Assembly (NCBI GenBank): GCA_035282865.1
Contig: DATEVB010000047.1
Location: 1-11,966 of the forward strand
DNA length: 11,966 bases
Direction: 5' to 3'
DNA from: UBA4744 sp035282865
Lineage (GTDB): Bacteria > Actinomycetota > Acidimicrobiia > Spongiisociales > UBA4744
A model generated the notes under the pieces. That model had not been told where the DNA came from, ran no database searches, and saw only the letters and a program-made list of their open reading frames with translations. The stretch's first letter is position 1; each line of letters starts with the position of its first letter. A program made the position numbers and the translations under genes. Positions 1-5,884 of this stretch are shown here, piece after piece.

Positions 1-4
1 ACTC

Positions 5-907
5 ATGACCATGTTGACCAACACGATCGCCTTCGCCAACGGCAAGGGTGGGGTCGGTAAGACCAGCGTCACCGCCAACGTGGCCGGGATTGCCGCGCTG
101 AGCGGATGGCGGGTACTGACGGTTGACCTCGACCCGCAGGGAAACCTCGGCAATGATCTGGGGTATGCGCAAACCGGTGACTCCGACCAGGGTGCCGGGC
201 TCATGGCGGCGATCCGAGAAGGTGCCGAGCTGGAACCACTCCGGGATGTGCGTCCCGGGCTTGATGCGGTCCCGGGGGGCGACCTCATGGACGGGCTCAT
301 GGCCGTTCTGGTGCCCCGTTTGCTGGACGAGTCGGCGCCCGCTACTGCTATCGCCGACGTGCTGGCGCCCCTGGCCCGGGACTACGATCTCGTGTTGCTC
401 GACTGTCCTCCGGCCGGCGGGGTGCTGCTGGAAGCAATCCTGATCGCCACTCGTTTTCTCGTCATACCGACCAAACGGGACCTGGGTTCACTGCACGGCC
501 TGGTGCGAGTGGCCAGGTGCTTTGCCAGCGTTCGATCTCACGACAATCCGTATCTCGAGGTGCTGGGCGTGGCCTTGTTTGATTTCGCGCTCCAGGACAC
601 GAGGATGCTGGCCGACACGAGGGAGCGCCTGGTGCGCAATCTGGCCGGGGCGGCGCCGGTATTCGGCACGGTCATTCGAAACGCCCGGAAGGCCTCTGCC
701 GACATGCGACGGGACGGCTTGCTCGCCTTCGAGTATGAAGCAGCCGCCGCCCGGGTTCTGGAGGCAGGCGTCGCCGAGCGGGTGTGGGAACGCCCGTATC
801 GGCCGTCCGTCAATGGTTTCTCGAAGACTGCGTCCGGGCTCGCTGACGACTATCAGCATCTCACCAGGGAGATCCTGGCCGCATTTGCGGAAAGGAGCGG
901 TTTGTGA
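5..907 (+). CDS. ParA/MinD-family P-loop ATPase
   Basis: Deviant-Walker ATPase of the ParA type (300 aa). ATP binding causes such proteins to dimerise and bind DNA non-specifically, and a partner protein stimulates hydrolysis, so that plasmids, chromosomes or other cargo are moved. Seen: deviant Walker A motif KGGVGKTS at residues 14-21 with signature lysine K14 and P-loop K19; Walker A' DLDPQGN with D41 and D43; Walker B LLDCPP with D133; and VIPTKRD near residue 155, where ParA proteins usually have a conserved proline strand. The C-terminal FSKTAS-x6-Y pattern is also typical. Length is normal for a small ParA without an N-terminal HTH domain. The start is either ATG at 5 or ATG at 11; only four bases lie upstream, so neither can be excluded. 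It overlaps the next gene by 4 bases (GTGA), which implies co-translation. No ParB with a KorB/HTH fold is present; the downstream RHH protein is the likely partner. Confidence 0.92.
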   Translation: MTMLTNTIAFANGKGGVGKTSVTANVAGIAALSGWRVLTVDLDPQGNLGNDLGYAQTGDSDQGAGLMAAIREGAELEPLRDVRPGLDAVPGGDLMDGLMAVLVPRLLDESAPATAIADVLAPLARDYDLVLLDCPPAGGVLLEAILIATRFLVIPTKRDLGSLHGLVRVARCFASVRSHDNPYLEVLGVALFDFALQDTRMLADTRERLVRNLAGAAPVFGTVIRNARKASADMRRDGLLAFEYEAAAARVLEAGVAERVWERPYRPSVNGFSKTASGLADDYQHLTREILAAFAERSGL

Positions 908-1494
908 CCGACCAGGATCTCGACCTCAGCGGCTTCAGGGCACAACGCAAGGTAGATGTACCGCCCCCTTCCAAGAAGAAGGCCCCTCCCGGTTCCGGAA
1001 AACCGAAATCTGGAACCCCGAAGGCGAAGAGCGCCGAGACTGGGGCCGCCCAAGGAGATGCCTCGCCGCTCGACCCTCAGGTCGGGGAGCCGGGGCCGCA
1101 ACCGGAGCCGGTCGAATCTCACCATCCGATCCTCTCGCCGAGGACCGCAGGCCGGTCAACTTCGGGCCGCAAGAAGCGGGTCAATGTCTCCCTTCCCGTG
1201 GAACTCAGCCAACGCTTTACCGAGCAGGCAGCTCAGGAAGACCGGTACCTCACCGACATGGTGCTCGATTCTTACCGGAACCACTTCGCAGAAATACGCG
1301 CCGAGTACATCGCCGAGCAAGGGGAGGCCGACCTGCCCTTCCGCCCCCGGCGGCGGAAAGCGGCGACCGGGCGGGTCACGCACATGCTCTACCTGGCCGC
1401 TCCGGAGATTGCGGTCATCGACGAGTCGGCCCTGGAGGTTGGCAGGTCGAGATCGGAGTTGGTTTCGCAGCTTCTCGAGCGGGAACTGCGTTAG
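904..1494 (+). CDS. Putative ParA partner with two tandem ribbon-helix-helix domains
   Basis: 196 aa, GTG start overlapping the stop of the ParA gene (GTGA). No named family recognised. Residues 1-90 are rich in Pro, Lys, Gly and Ser and look disordered. Residues about 91-127 read as a ribbon-helix-helix unit: strand RVNVSLP, helix from VELSQRF to about residue 112, then helix YLTDMVLDSYRNHF. A basic linker RPRRRK (about 147-152) follows. Residues about 157-196 then give a second, more divergent unit: strand VTHMLYL, a helix around 168-180, and helix SRSELVSQLLEREL. RHH proteins normally bind DNA as dimers of one-domain chains; two units in one chain could make a single-chain pseudo-dimer. 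Small RHH proteins are the centromere-binding partners of many plasmid ParA proteins (the ParG and omega types), so position and fold suggest a DNA-binding partner that loads cargo and stimulates the ATPase. The fold call is by eye. Alternatives are an autoregulator of the pair or a nucleoid-associated protein. Confidence 0.75.
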   Translation: MTDQDLDLSGFRAQRKVDVPPPSKKKAPPGSGKPKSGTPKAKSAETGAAQGDASPLDPQVGEPGPQPEPVESHHPILSPRTAGRSTSGRKKRVNVSLPVELSQRFTEQAAQEDRYLTDMVLDSYRNHFAEIRAEYIAEQGEADLPFRPRRRKAATGRVTHMLYLAAPEIAVIDESALEVGRSRSELVSQLLERELR

Positions 1495-1512
1495 GCGAGG
1501 CAAGCTCGCCTA
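1492..1512 (+). terminator. Hairpin containing the stop codon of the RHH gene
   Basis: A perfect 8-bp stem, TAGGCGAG (1492-1499) and CTCGCCTA (1505-1512), closes over the 5-base loop GCAAG. The first three bases of the stem are the TAG stop codon. The bases that follow (TCTTCGTGCTTC) are pyrimidine-rich but not a clean U-tract. This could be an intrinsic terminator of the weak actinobacterial sort or a 3'-end stabilising hairpin. The facing gene ends at 1628, so it may also work from the other side. Confidence 0.5.
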
Positions 1513-1575
1513 TCTTCGTGCTTCGTATCTCTCACTTGCCGGTCGCGTAATTCGGGTTCCGGGTTGGTGGTGGCT
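1513..1575 (+). repeat. Degenerate heptad array after the RHH gene
   Basis: Nine consecutive 7-base units can be read in one phase directly after the hairpin. The first two (1513 and 1520) are TCTTCGT and GCTTCGT; the last three begin at 1555, 1562 and 1569, with GGTTCCG and GGTTGGT at 1555 and 1562. The middle units are much degraded. Phase and consensus (about RGTTSGN) match the other intergenic arrays in the window. The G-rich strand is the sense strand of the gene that has just ended. Confidence 0.5.
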
Positions 1576-1627
1576 ATGGACAATCAGTGGGCAACATATG
1601 GATATTGCTAGTACCGCGCAGTACTCC
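1576..1627. other. Convergent intergenic stretch with an imperfect palindrome
   Basis: This AT-richer gap lies between the converging RHH and 330-aa genes. AGTACCGCGCAGTACT (1610-1625) is a 16-base inverted repeat with one mismatched pair (positions 6 and 11), immediately after the stop of the minus-strand gene. It could be a short transcript-end hairpin or a protein-binding site. GGACAATCAG (1578-1587) and CATATGGATATT (1595-1606) both recur exactly in the intergenic region at 3551-3770. No open frame here looks real. Confidence 0.4.
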
Positions 1628-2620
1628 CTATTTGGCATCCACCGCCGCGATGGCCCAGGCCAGCCCGTGGGCGGGGTCCTCCACCGCCAGGTGGAAGGTC
1701 CACCCGGTCGGCGGAACGAGATCAGACCACACATACCAGTTCAGCTCGCCGATCGCTTGGCCGAGATCAACGGGCGACACCGGCCACTCCTCGAGGAGAC
1801 CGCTCAGGGCAGCGGCCGTCCACCAGGCGCCGTACCGGCCGGCCGCTGCTCCGGTCCGGCGCCCGTACGCACCACCGCTGGCACCGGTCCAGGCCATCAA
1901 CGCCAGGGCCACCCGGGGACTGACAGGTTCTAATCTGACCCGGGACGGTCCCAGGGACCGGATGGCTGCTGTGACGTCCCCGTGGACACTGGCGGCTTCG
2001 GCCCGGCCGTTGGACTCGTCGGTCCAGGCCCGGACCAGACTCAGGAGGGCGTCCTGGGATTCGTGATCGCCGGCCGACGGCGAGGGATTGTTCGAGAGCA
2101 CCAACTTCTGCATCCGGGGAAGCGGCGGGGCGGGAAATTCAGCTTTGTCGGCGTGGTAGGTGGCCACAGCGTAAACCGGCTCCCACTCCGTCAGGCTCAG
2201 GGGAAGTTCCGCAACGAGGGGGTCGATGTCGGGCGCCGTCGTCAAGTCTTCCCCGCGCACAACCCGCTCGTAGGCCGTCACCGCCCGGGCGGGACCTTCC
2301 GGGAGATGAGGAGCGAGTTCCGCCCACGTGTGACGGGATGCCGCGACTTCGGGTAGCGGGCCAAGTGTGAAACGTCCCGCCCCTTCGAAAACCATGGCAC
2401 CGGCCCACATGCCGGGCGCCTCGAGCGCCAACCGGTATTCGATGTGGTCGGCGACGGCCCACAGTTGCTTGCCGCGATCGACCGCATGCCGGCAGCGGGC
2501 CTTCAGGTCGACCAGGGCCTCCCAATCGAGCCGGCCGCACAGACCGTCAACGAGTTTGAGGAGTTTGGCGGGATCGCCATCCTCAACCGCCTCGGCGAGG
2601 GTTTGCTGGTCGGCGTTCAA
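1628..2620 (-). CDS. Conserved hypothetical protein, 330 aa (possibly DUF6183-like)
   Basis: Function unknown. A soluble protein with no signal peptide or clear membrane segment. The N-terminal ~70 residues look helical. The C-terminal part (about 245-330) carries a recognisable pattern of AYGRR near 251, GRYGAWW near 261, WYVWSD near 295, TGW near 305 and VEDPAHGLAWA near 313. From memory this resembles an uncharacterised actinobacterial family annotated DUF6183; I could not check it. The start is TTG at 2620: no ATG or GTG lies in frame between it and the in-frame TGA at about 2705-2707, and no good Shine-Dalgarno precedes it. The start codon falls inside a heptad array. The sulfurtransferase stop lies 84 bases upstream on the same strand, so co-transcription is plausible. 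Confidence 0.75.
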   Translation of the reverse strand: MNADQQTLAEAVEDGDPAKLLKLVDGLCGRLDWEALVDLKARCRHAVDRGKQLWAVADHIEYRLALEAPGMWAGAMVFEGAGRFTLGPLPEVAASRHTWAELAPHLPEGPARAVTAYERVVRGEDLTTAPDIDPLVAELPLSLTEWEPVYAVATYHADKAEFPAPPLPRMQKLVLSNNPSPSAGDHESQDALLSLVRAWTDESNGRAEAASVHGDVTAAIRSLGPSRVRLEPVSPRVALALMAWTGASGGAYGRRTGAAAGRYGAWWTAAALSGLLEEWPVSPVDLGQAIGELNWYVWSDLVPPTGWTFHLAVEDPAHGLAWAIAAVDAK

Positions 2621-2648
2621 GGCTCGAGGCTCGAAGTTGGAGGTACGT
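2614..2648 (+). repeat. Degenerate heptad array at the start of the 330-aa gene
   Basis: Five in-phase 7-base units begin at 2614, 2621, 2628, 2635 and 2642. The second and third are identical (GGCTCGA) and the fourth is AGTTGGA. The first unit contains the complement of the TTG start of the minus-strand gene. Orientation is opposite to the neighbouring array at 2677-2711, so the two form an inverted pair. Confidence 0.65.
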
Positions 2649-2692
2649 GGGCCGTTCCTACCACCTGTATCTCCCGTCCTGCTCCAAACTTC
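2633..2692. repeat. Inverted repeat joining the two opposed heptad arrays
   Basis: GAAGTTGGAG (2633-2642) is complementary to CTCCAAACTTC (2682-2692) with a single bulged base, giving a 10-bp stem over a loop of about 39 bases. A minor GTGG/CCAC pairing lies inside the loop. It sits between the stop of the sulfurtransferase and the start of the 330-aa gene on the minus strand. It could therefore act as a transcript-end or attenuation structure. No U-tract follows. Confidence 0.45.
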
Positions 2693-2711
2693 CCACTTCC
2701 CACCTCAGACC
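2677..2711 (-). repeat. Degenerate heptad array at the sulfurtransferase stop
   Basis: Read on the minus strand, five in-phase units run from 2711 down to 2677. The second and third are GGTGGGA and AGTGGGA. The first unit, GGTCTGA, contains the TGA stop of the sulfurtransferase and part of its last codons. A unit resembling CGGGAGA flanks the array on each side. The G-rich strand is the sense strand of the gene that has ended. Confidence 0.65.
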
Positions 2712-3550
2712 TCTCCCGGGTTTGGTCCGGTGGTGATCGGCATTCCCGGCGTTGTGCACCAATCGCTCCACGAGCCGGGATAGAGCAGGGGGGCGGGCAA
2801 TCCGGCCACCACCGCGGCCAAGACGTTGCTGCATGCGGTGACACCACTGCCGCAATAGGTGATCACCGGTTGCTCACCTCCCACCCCCAGCCCTTGGAAC
2901 CTCTTCCTGAGTTCATTCGATGTCAAGAACCGTCCGTTGGTGGCGGTGTTCTCTGCGTAGGGAGCTGAGATTGCTGTTGGAATGTGGCCGGCGACCGGAT
3001 CGACCGGGTCCTCATGGCCCGCATAGCGCTCGGGCGCCCGTGCATCGAGCAGGATTACTGAGCCCAACATGGCGGCGAGTTCCTGGCGGGTGACCAGGTC
3101 GTCGGTACGCCCATGCCCGACATAGGTCTCGGCAGGCCACGATGGGACTCTGGCCGTTGTGGGCAGCCCTGCCTTCCACCAGGCGCGGTAACCACCATCC
3201 AGCACCTGCGCTTCGTCGTGTCCCAGGTGTCTGACCATCCACCACATCCGTGCCGCTACCGAGCCAGCCGAGTCGTCATAGACCACGAGGCGATGGTGGT
3301 TTCCGATCCCGACCGAGCCCAACAATCCGGTCAAGAGGTCGGCATCCGGGAGAGGATGACGGCCCGGCCCTTCCGGGGCGCACAGATCGCTCTCCAGATC
3401 CAGGAAGATTGCCCCGGGGATATGGTGCCGTCGATATTCGGCCCTTCCTTCGGCCGGGTCGGCCAGATACCAGCGGGTGTCAACGATGCGCAGATCTCCA
3501 TCTTCCAGTTGCCCGGCGAGGTCTTGGGCGCTGATCAGGGGGCACGGCAT
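2705..3550 (-). CDS. sseA: Two-domain sulfurtransferase (3-mercaptopyruvate type)
   Basis: Tandem rhodanese-fold enzyme of 281 aa, the usual length for this family. It moves the sulfane sulfur of 3-mercaptopyruvate (or thiosulfate) onto a thiol or cyanide acceptor in the cytoplasm. The N-terminal, non-catalytic domain (about 5-130) has LRIVDTRWYL at 20-29, RRHHIPGAIFLDL at 40-52, VVYDD at 89-93 and VLDGGYRAW at 116-124. The C-terminal catalytic domain (about 150-275) has LLDARAPERY at 167-176, GHIPTA at 188-193 and the active loop CGSGVTAC with nucleophile C233. CGSGVTA is the loop typical of mercaptopyruvate sulfurtransferases; thiosulfate-preferring rhodaneses usually have CRKGVTA. The ATG at 3550 gives a natural N-terminus but no Shine-Dalgarno, and a possible -10 box lies 6 bases upstream, which suggests a leaderless transcript. 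The last codons and the stop lie within a heptad array. Confidence 0.93.
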   Translation of the reverse strand: MPCPLISAQDLAGQLEDGDLRIVDTRWYLADPAEGRAEYRRHHIPGAIFLDLESDLCAPEGPGRHPLPDADLLTGLLGSVGIGNHHRLVVYDDSAGSVAARMWWMVRHLGHDEAQVLDGGYRAWWKAGLPTTARVPSWPAETYVGHGRTDDLVTRQELAAMLGSVILLDARAPERYAGHEDPVDPVAGHIPTAISAPYAENTATNGRFLTSNELRKRFQGLGVGGEQPVITYCGSGVTACSNVLAAVVAGLPAPLLYPGSWSDWCTTPGMPITTGPNPGEV

Positions 3551-3556
3551 CTATCC

Positions 3557-3562
3557 AGTATG
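3557..3562 (-). promoter_or_regulatory. Possible -10 box giving a leaderless sulfurtransferase mRNA
   Basis: On the minus strand CATACT is followed by GGATAG and then the ATG. The 6-base gap would place transcription initiation at or next to the A of the start codon. No Shine-Dalgarno is present, which fits leaderless translation, a common mode in actinobacteria. I see no convincing -35 element. Confidence 0.35.
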
Positions 3563-3723
3563 TCAGAGCTTGTCGCCGTGCTCATCCCCATGCGTGATAG
3601 TTCCGTTTTTCGCGTTTCACGTGACACGGGGACATCCATATGGATATTCAGTGGATAGATCTGCTGGGAAGAGAGGGAAACACTGCCGATCGGCGCGGAC
3701 TACATGATGGTACGGACAATCAG
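3563..3723. other. Intergenic region upstream of the sulfurtransferase, with palindromes
   Basis: This stretch is AT-richer than its surroundings and no frame in it looks like a gene. It contains three perfect palindromes: TCACGTGA (3617-3624), ATCCATATGGAT (3634-3645) and GCCGATCGGC (3684-3693). CATATGGATATT (3637-3648) and GGACAATCAG (3714-3723) are exact copies of words in the 1576-1627 intergenic stretch. It lies upstream of the sulfurtransferase and downstream of the aldehyde dehydrogenase, so it is the natural place for the former's promoter region and operators. Confidence 0.4.
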
Positions 3724-3751
3724 CGTGACTTCAACCCACAACTTCGACCGG
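3724..3751 (-). repeat. Degenerate heptad array after the aldehyde dehydrogenase
   Basis: On the minus strand four in-phase units run from 3751 to 3724, starting about 20 bases after the stop codon. The central two are AGTTGTG and GGTTGAA. The final pair closely resembles the final pair of the array at 11841-11868 (GGTTGAA against GGTTCAA, then GTCACGC against GTCCGGC). The G-rich strand is the sense strand of the gene that has ended. Confidence 0.45.
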
Positions 3752-3770
3752 GGCGGAAACGACCTCGTAT

Positions 3771-5255
3771 CTACCAGCGGTAGAGCACCTTGGCGAGGGT
3801 CTTCCAGTACCGCATTCCCGTTTTGCGCGGGTACCACGCTCCCAAGAGCCTCGACGTGGAAATGGGCAGTCGGGCCGAGGTGATGCTCTTGGCGTAGCAG
3901 TAGGTCGTTCGGATACCGTCGGGGCCGAAGTTTGACCCATACCCGGAGTCCCCGATCCCACCAAAAGAAACGGTGGGAACGACGAAGTTGATGCCGACGT
4001 CGTTCACGGCCACCGTTCCCGACTTCATCTGAGAGGCGAACCAGGCGGCCCGGCCCCGATCCTTCGACCACACGGAACCGTGCAAACCGAAGCGGGTGTC
4101 GTTGGCCATGCGAAGCGCCGCTCTTTCGTCCGGCACTCGTATCAAGGGAATCACCGGTCCAAAGGTCTCGTCCTTGACGATGGCCATCGAATGGTCGACG
4201 TCCACCAGCAGGGTCGGCTCGTAATAGATGCCGGTTTCGGTGAGCGCCCGTTTGCCGCCTCGGAGAACCCGGGCTCCCTTCGAGATGGCGTCCTGCACGT
4301 GTGCCTCGATGATGGCCAGCTGGGGGGGATGAATGATCGGCCCGATGTCCCGTTTGTCCTCGGTGGCGACGGCCACCCCGTCGAAGGCTCGATCGAGTTC
4401 TTCGAGAAACTCGTCATAGATGGAATCGACTACGTAAAGGCGTTCCACGGCGATGCAGGTCTGACCGGCGTTGACCATGCCACCCCACACGGCTGCCCGG
4501 GCGGCCTGCTTCAGATTGGCATCTTCGAGGACCACCATGGCGTCGTTGCCGCCCAACTCGAGCACGATCGGCGTCAGCCGTTTGGCCGCCTCGGCGGCCA
4601 CCAGTTTGCCGACCTTGGTTGATCCGGTGAAGGACAGAACGTCGACCGTACTCTCGGCAAGGGCAGCTCCGGTGGTGCCGTCTCCGTGGATCACCTGGAT
4701 CAGGTCGGGTGGCAGTCCCGCCTGGCCGGCTAGATCGGCCAGCAGTTGTCCCGTGAGGGGTGTGACCTCCGACGGCTTGAGTACTACCGCACATCCGGCC
4801 GAGAGGGCGGTGATGGTCGGGATCATCGCCAGGAAGAAGGGGTAGTTCCACGGGGTGATCACGCCGGCTACCCCGCGCGGGTGATATTCGGTCCATCCCG
4901 CGGTGCTGACATAAGGCCAGGACCGTCCCCGGCGAGAGCGAAGCAGCTTCTCGGCGTTGCGAATGTAGTAATCCATGACGGTGAGGGCGGTCACGACGTC
5001 GAGTGAGTAGGCCTCCGTGAGCGGCTTGCCGGTTTCCGAACGCACCACCTCGGCGATGTGCCGGCCTTCGGCGAGCACCACGTGCTTGAAGCGCTTGAGC
5101 TGAATCCGGCGCTCCTTGTGGGTGAGCCGCTCCCACTCGGAGAACGCCTTCCTGGAGCGCGCTACCGCGGCGGGCACTTCTTCCGGTGGCGTGACGGGGA
5201 CTTCACCGACCGGCCATCCGGTGCGTGGGTCGTAGGAGGTGAGCAGCTCGGTCAT
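3771..5255 (-). CDS. NAD(P)-dependent aldehyde dehydrogenase
   Basis: Aldehyde dehydrogenase superfamily enzyme, 494 aa, full length; it oxidises an aldehyde to the acid with NAD(P)+. Seen: TPWNYPF with catalytic N137; KPSE with cofactor-binding K160; SFTGSTKVG at 208-216; general base E233 in VLELGGND; nucleophile C267 in AGQTCIAVER; and ETFGPV at 363-368. All key residues are present, so it should be active. The substrate is not clear. The GQTCIAVER sequence and general layout remind me of mycobacterial succinate-semialdehyde (GabD2-like) enzymes, but no glutamate or GABA genes are nearby. The aromatic and basic C-terminal tail (about 480-494, ending VLYRW) is reminiscent of ALDH3-type tails that touch membranes, so a long-chain or aromatic aldehyde is also possible. 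ATG at 5255 follows a weak GAAGTG ribosome site and a plausible -10 box. The 107-base gap from the upstream gene suggests its own promoter. Confidence 0.93.
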   Translation of the reverse strand: MTELLTSYDPRTGWPVGEVPVTPPEEVPAAVARSRKAFSEWERLTHKERRIQLKRFKHVVLAEGRHIAEVVRSETGKPLTEAYSLDVVTALTVMDYYIRNAEKLLRSRRGRSWPYVSTAGWTEYHPRGVAGVITPWNYPFFLAMIPTITALSAGCAVVLKPSEVTPLTGQLLADLAGQAGLPPDLIQVIHGDGTTGAALAESTVDVLSFTGSTKVGKLVAAEAAKRLTPIVLELGGNDAMVVLEDANLKQAARAAVWGGMVNAGQTCIAVERLYVVDSIYDEFLEELDRAFDGVAVATEDKRDIGPIIHPPQLAIIEAHVQDAISKGARVLRGGKRALTETGIYYEPTLLVDVDHSMAIVKDETFGPVIPLIRVPDERAALRMANDTRFGLHGSVWSKDRGRAAWFASQMKSGTVAVNDVGINFVVPTVSFGGIGDSGYGSNFGPDGIRTTYCYAKSITSARLPISTSRLLGAWYPRKTGMRYWKTLAKVLYRW

Positions 5256-5280
5256 CGTTCACTTCGGTCGTGTTTGCACG

Positions 5281-5286
5281 ATCATA
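5281..5286 (-). promoter_or_regulatory. Probable -10 box of the aldehyde dehydrogenase gene
   Basis: TATGAT on the minus strand matches the sigma-70 type -10 consensus at five of six bases. It would start transcription near 5274, leaving a leader of about 20 bases before the ATG at 5255. The -35 region is poor. It lies in the 107-base gap between this gene and the upstream 173-aa gene. Confidence 0.45.
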
Positions 5287-5346
5287 TGCGAGAACGGCCG
5301 GAACGTGACGAACTCACTGCCGCAGCTCGGCTGGGGAGCACACGCT

Positions 5347-5364
5347 GCCAACCGCAGGCGAACT
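5347..5364 (-). repeat. Possible heptad remnant after the 173-aa gene
   Basis: On the minus strand AGTTCGC begins inside the TAG stop, as in the array at 7199. A 4-base interruption follows, then GGTTGGC. The two units match the heptad consensus, but the phase is broken. It is listed only because of its position at a stop codon and could be chance. Confidence 0.25.
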
Positions 5365-5884
5365 ACGCCCCGGCTCCGCCGGCCGCCGAGGCGGCGGCCT
5401 CCCAGGCCCGCACGACGATATGCCAGCTCAGCATTACCACTTCGAGGGGAACGGGGAGATGGGCCTCGATCCGCAGGCGGTTGAACGATGCCACACCCCC
5501 GTCGAGGAGGGCGACCTCGCCGCCGCCCAGCTCGATGGACCACTTGCGCAGCGTCATCGACCGGGCCCTTAGTTGGTAGCCAAAACTCTCTCCGGTCAGA
5601 TCCCAGGCCCTGCCCAGCCAGGATTGCCGTTCGCCGCGGGCCAACATCTCGTCCCCTTCGGTCAACTCCACAATTCCCCACCCACCGGGACTGATGAGCC
5701 AATGGCGCCCGTCGATGAGCTCAACCTCCGAGGTGCGTCGCCACACGTACCGACGGCCGGCGGCTATCAGAGCGCCATCTTTGTGCAGTTCCCATGCACG
5801 CGAGAACAGGGTGCTGCGTAGCTCCCCGGTGCCGCCGAAGGGGATGATCCGGGTGGGGGTTCGCTCGGCCATCGGCGCGCTCAT
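5363..5884 (-). CDS. Hypothetical beta-rich protein, 173 aa
   Basis: Not assigned to a family. The middle (about 20-145) is a series of short alternating strands with many Trp and Gly, for example SRAWELHKDGALIAAG at 28-43, RHWLISPGGWGIVEL at 60-74, SWLGRAWDLTGES at 88-100 and GEVALLDGG at 122-130. A hydrophobic stretch follows at about 145-160 (PLEVVMLSWHIVVRAW), then an Ala/Gly-rich tail. The pattern of a core strand followed by a polar-to-hydrophobic C-terminal helix recalls the LURP-one/scramblase (tubby C-terminal) fold, in which a helix fills a beta barrel; this is a suggestion only. ATG at 5884 overlaps the stop of the upstream 140-aa gene (ATGA), which decides the start over the second Met at codon 5 and indicates translational coupling. 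Confidence 0.8.
   Translation of the reverse strand: MSAPMAERTPTRIIPFGGTGELRSTLFSRAWELHKDGALIAAGRRYVWRRTSEVELIDGRHWLISPGGWGIVELTEGDEMLARGERQSWLGRAWDLTGESFGYQLRARSMTLRKWSIELGGGEVALLDGGVASFNRLRIEAHLPVPLEVVMLSWHIVVRAWEAAASAAGGAGA

Noticed and set aside
522..1550. Long plus-strand frame across the ParA and RHH genes, and another at 956-1933
   Set aside because: High-GC frame shadows of real genes, with Arg/Pro/Ser-rich low-complexity translations and no motif.
2614..2711. Short repeats as a CRISPR array
   Set aside because: Units are 7 bases, contiguous and degenerate, without unique spacers, and no cas gene is present.
3705..3890. Small plus-strand ORF starting at 3705
   Set aside because: No ribosome site at proper spacing, runs antisense into the aldehyde dehydrogenase, no sign of coding.
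5382..5395. GCCGCC-GA-GGCGGC hairpin as a terminator
   Set aside because: It encodes Ala/Gly-rich residues inside the 173-aa gene, has a 2-base loop and no U-tract.
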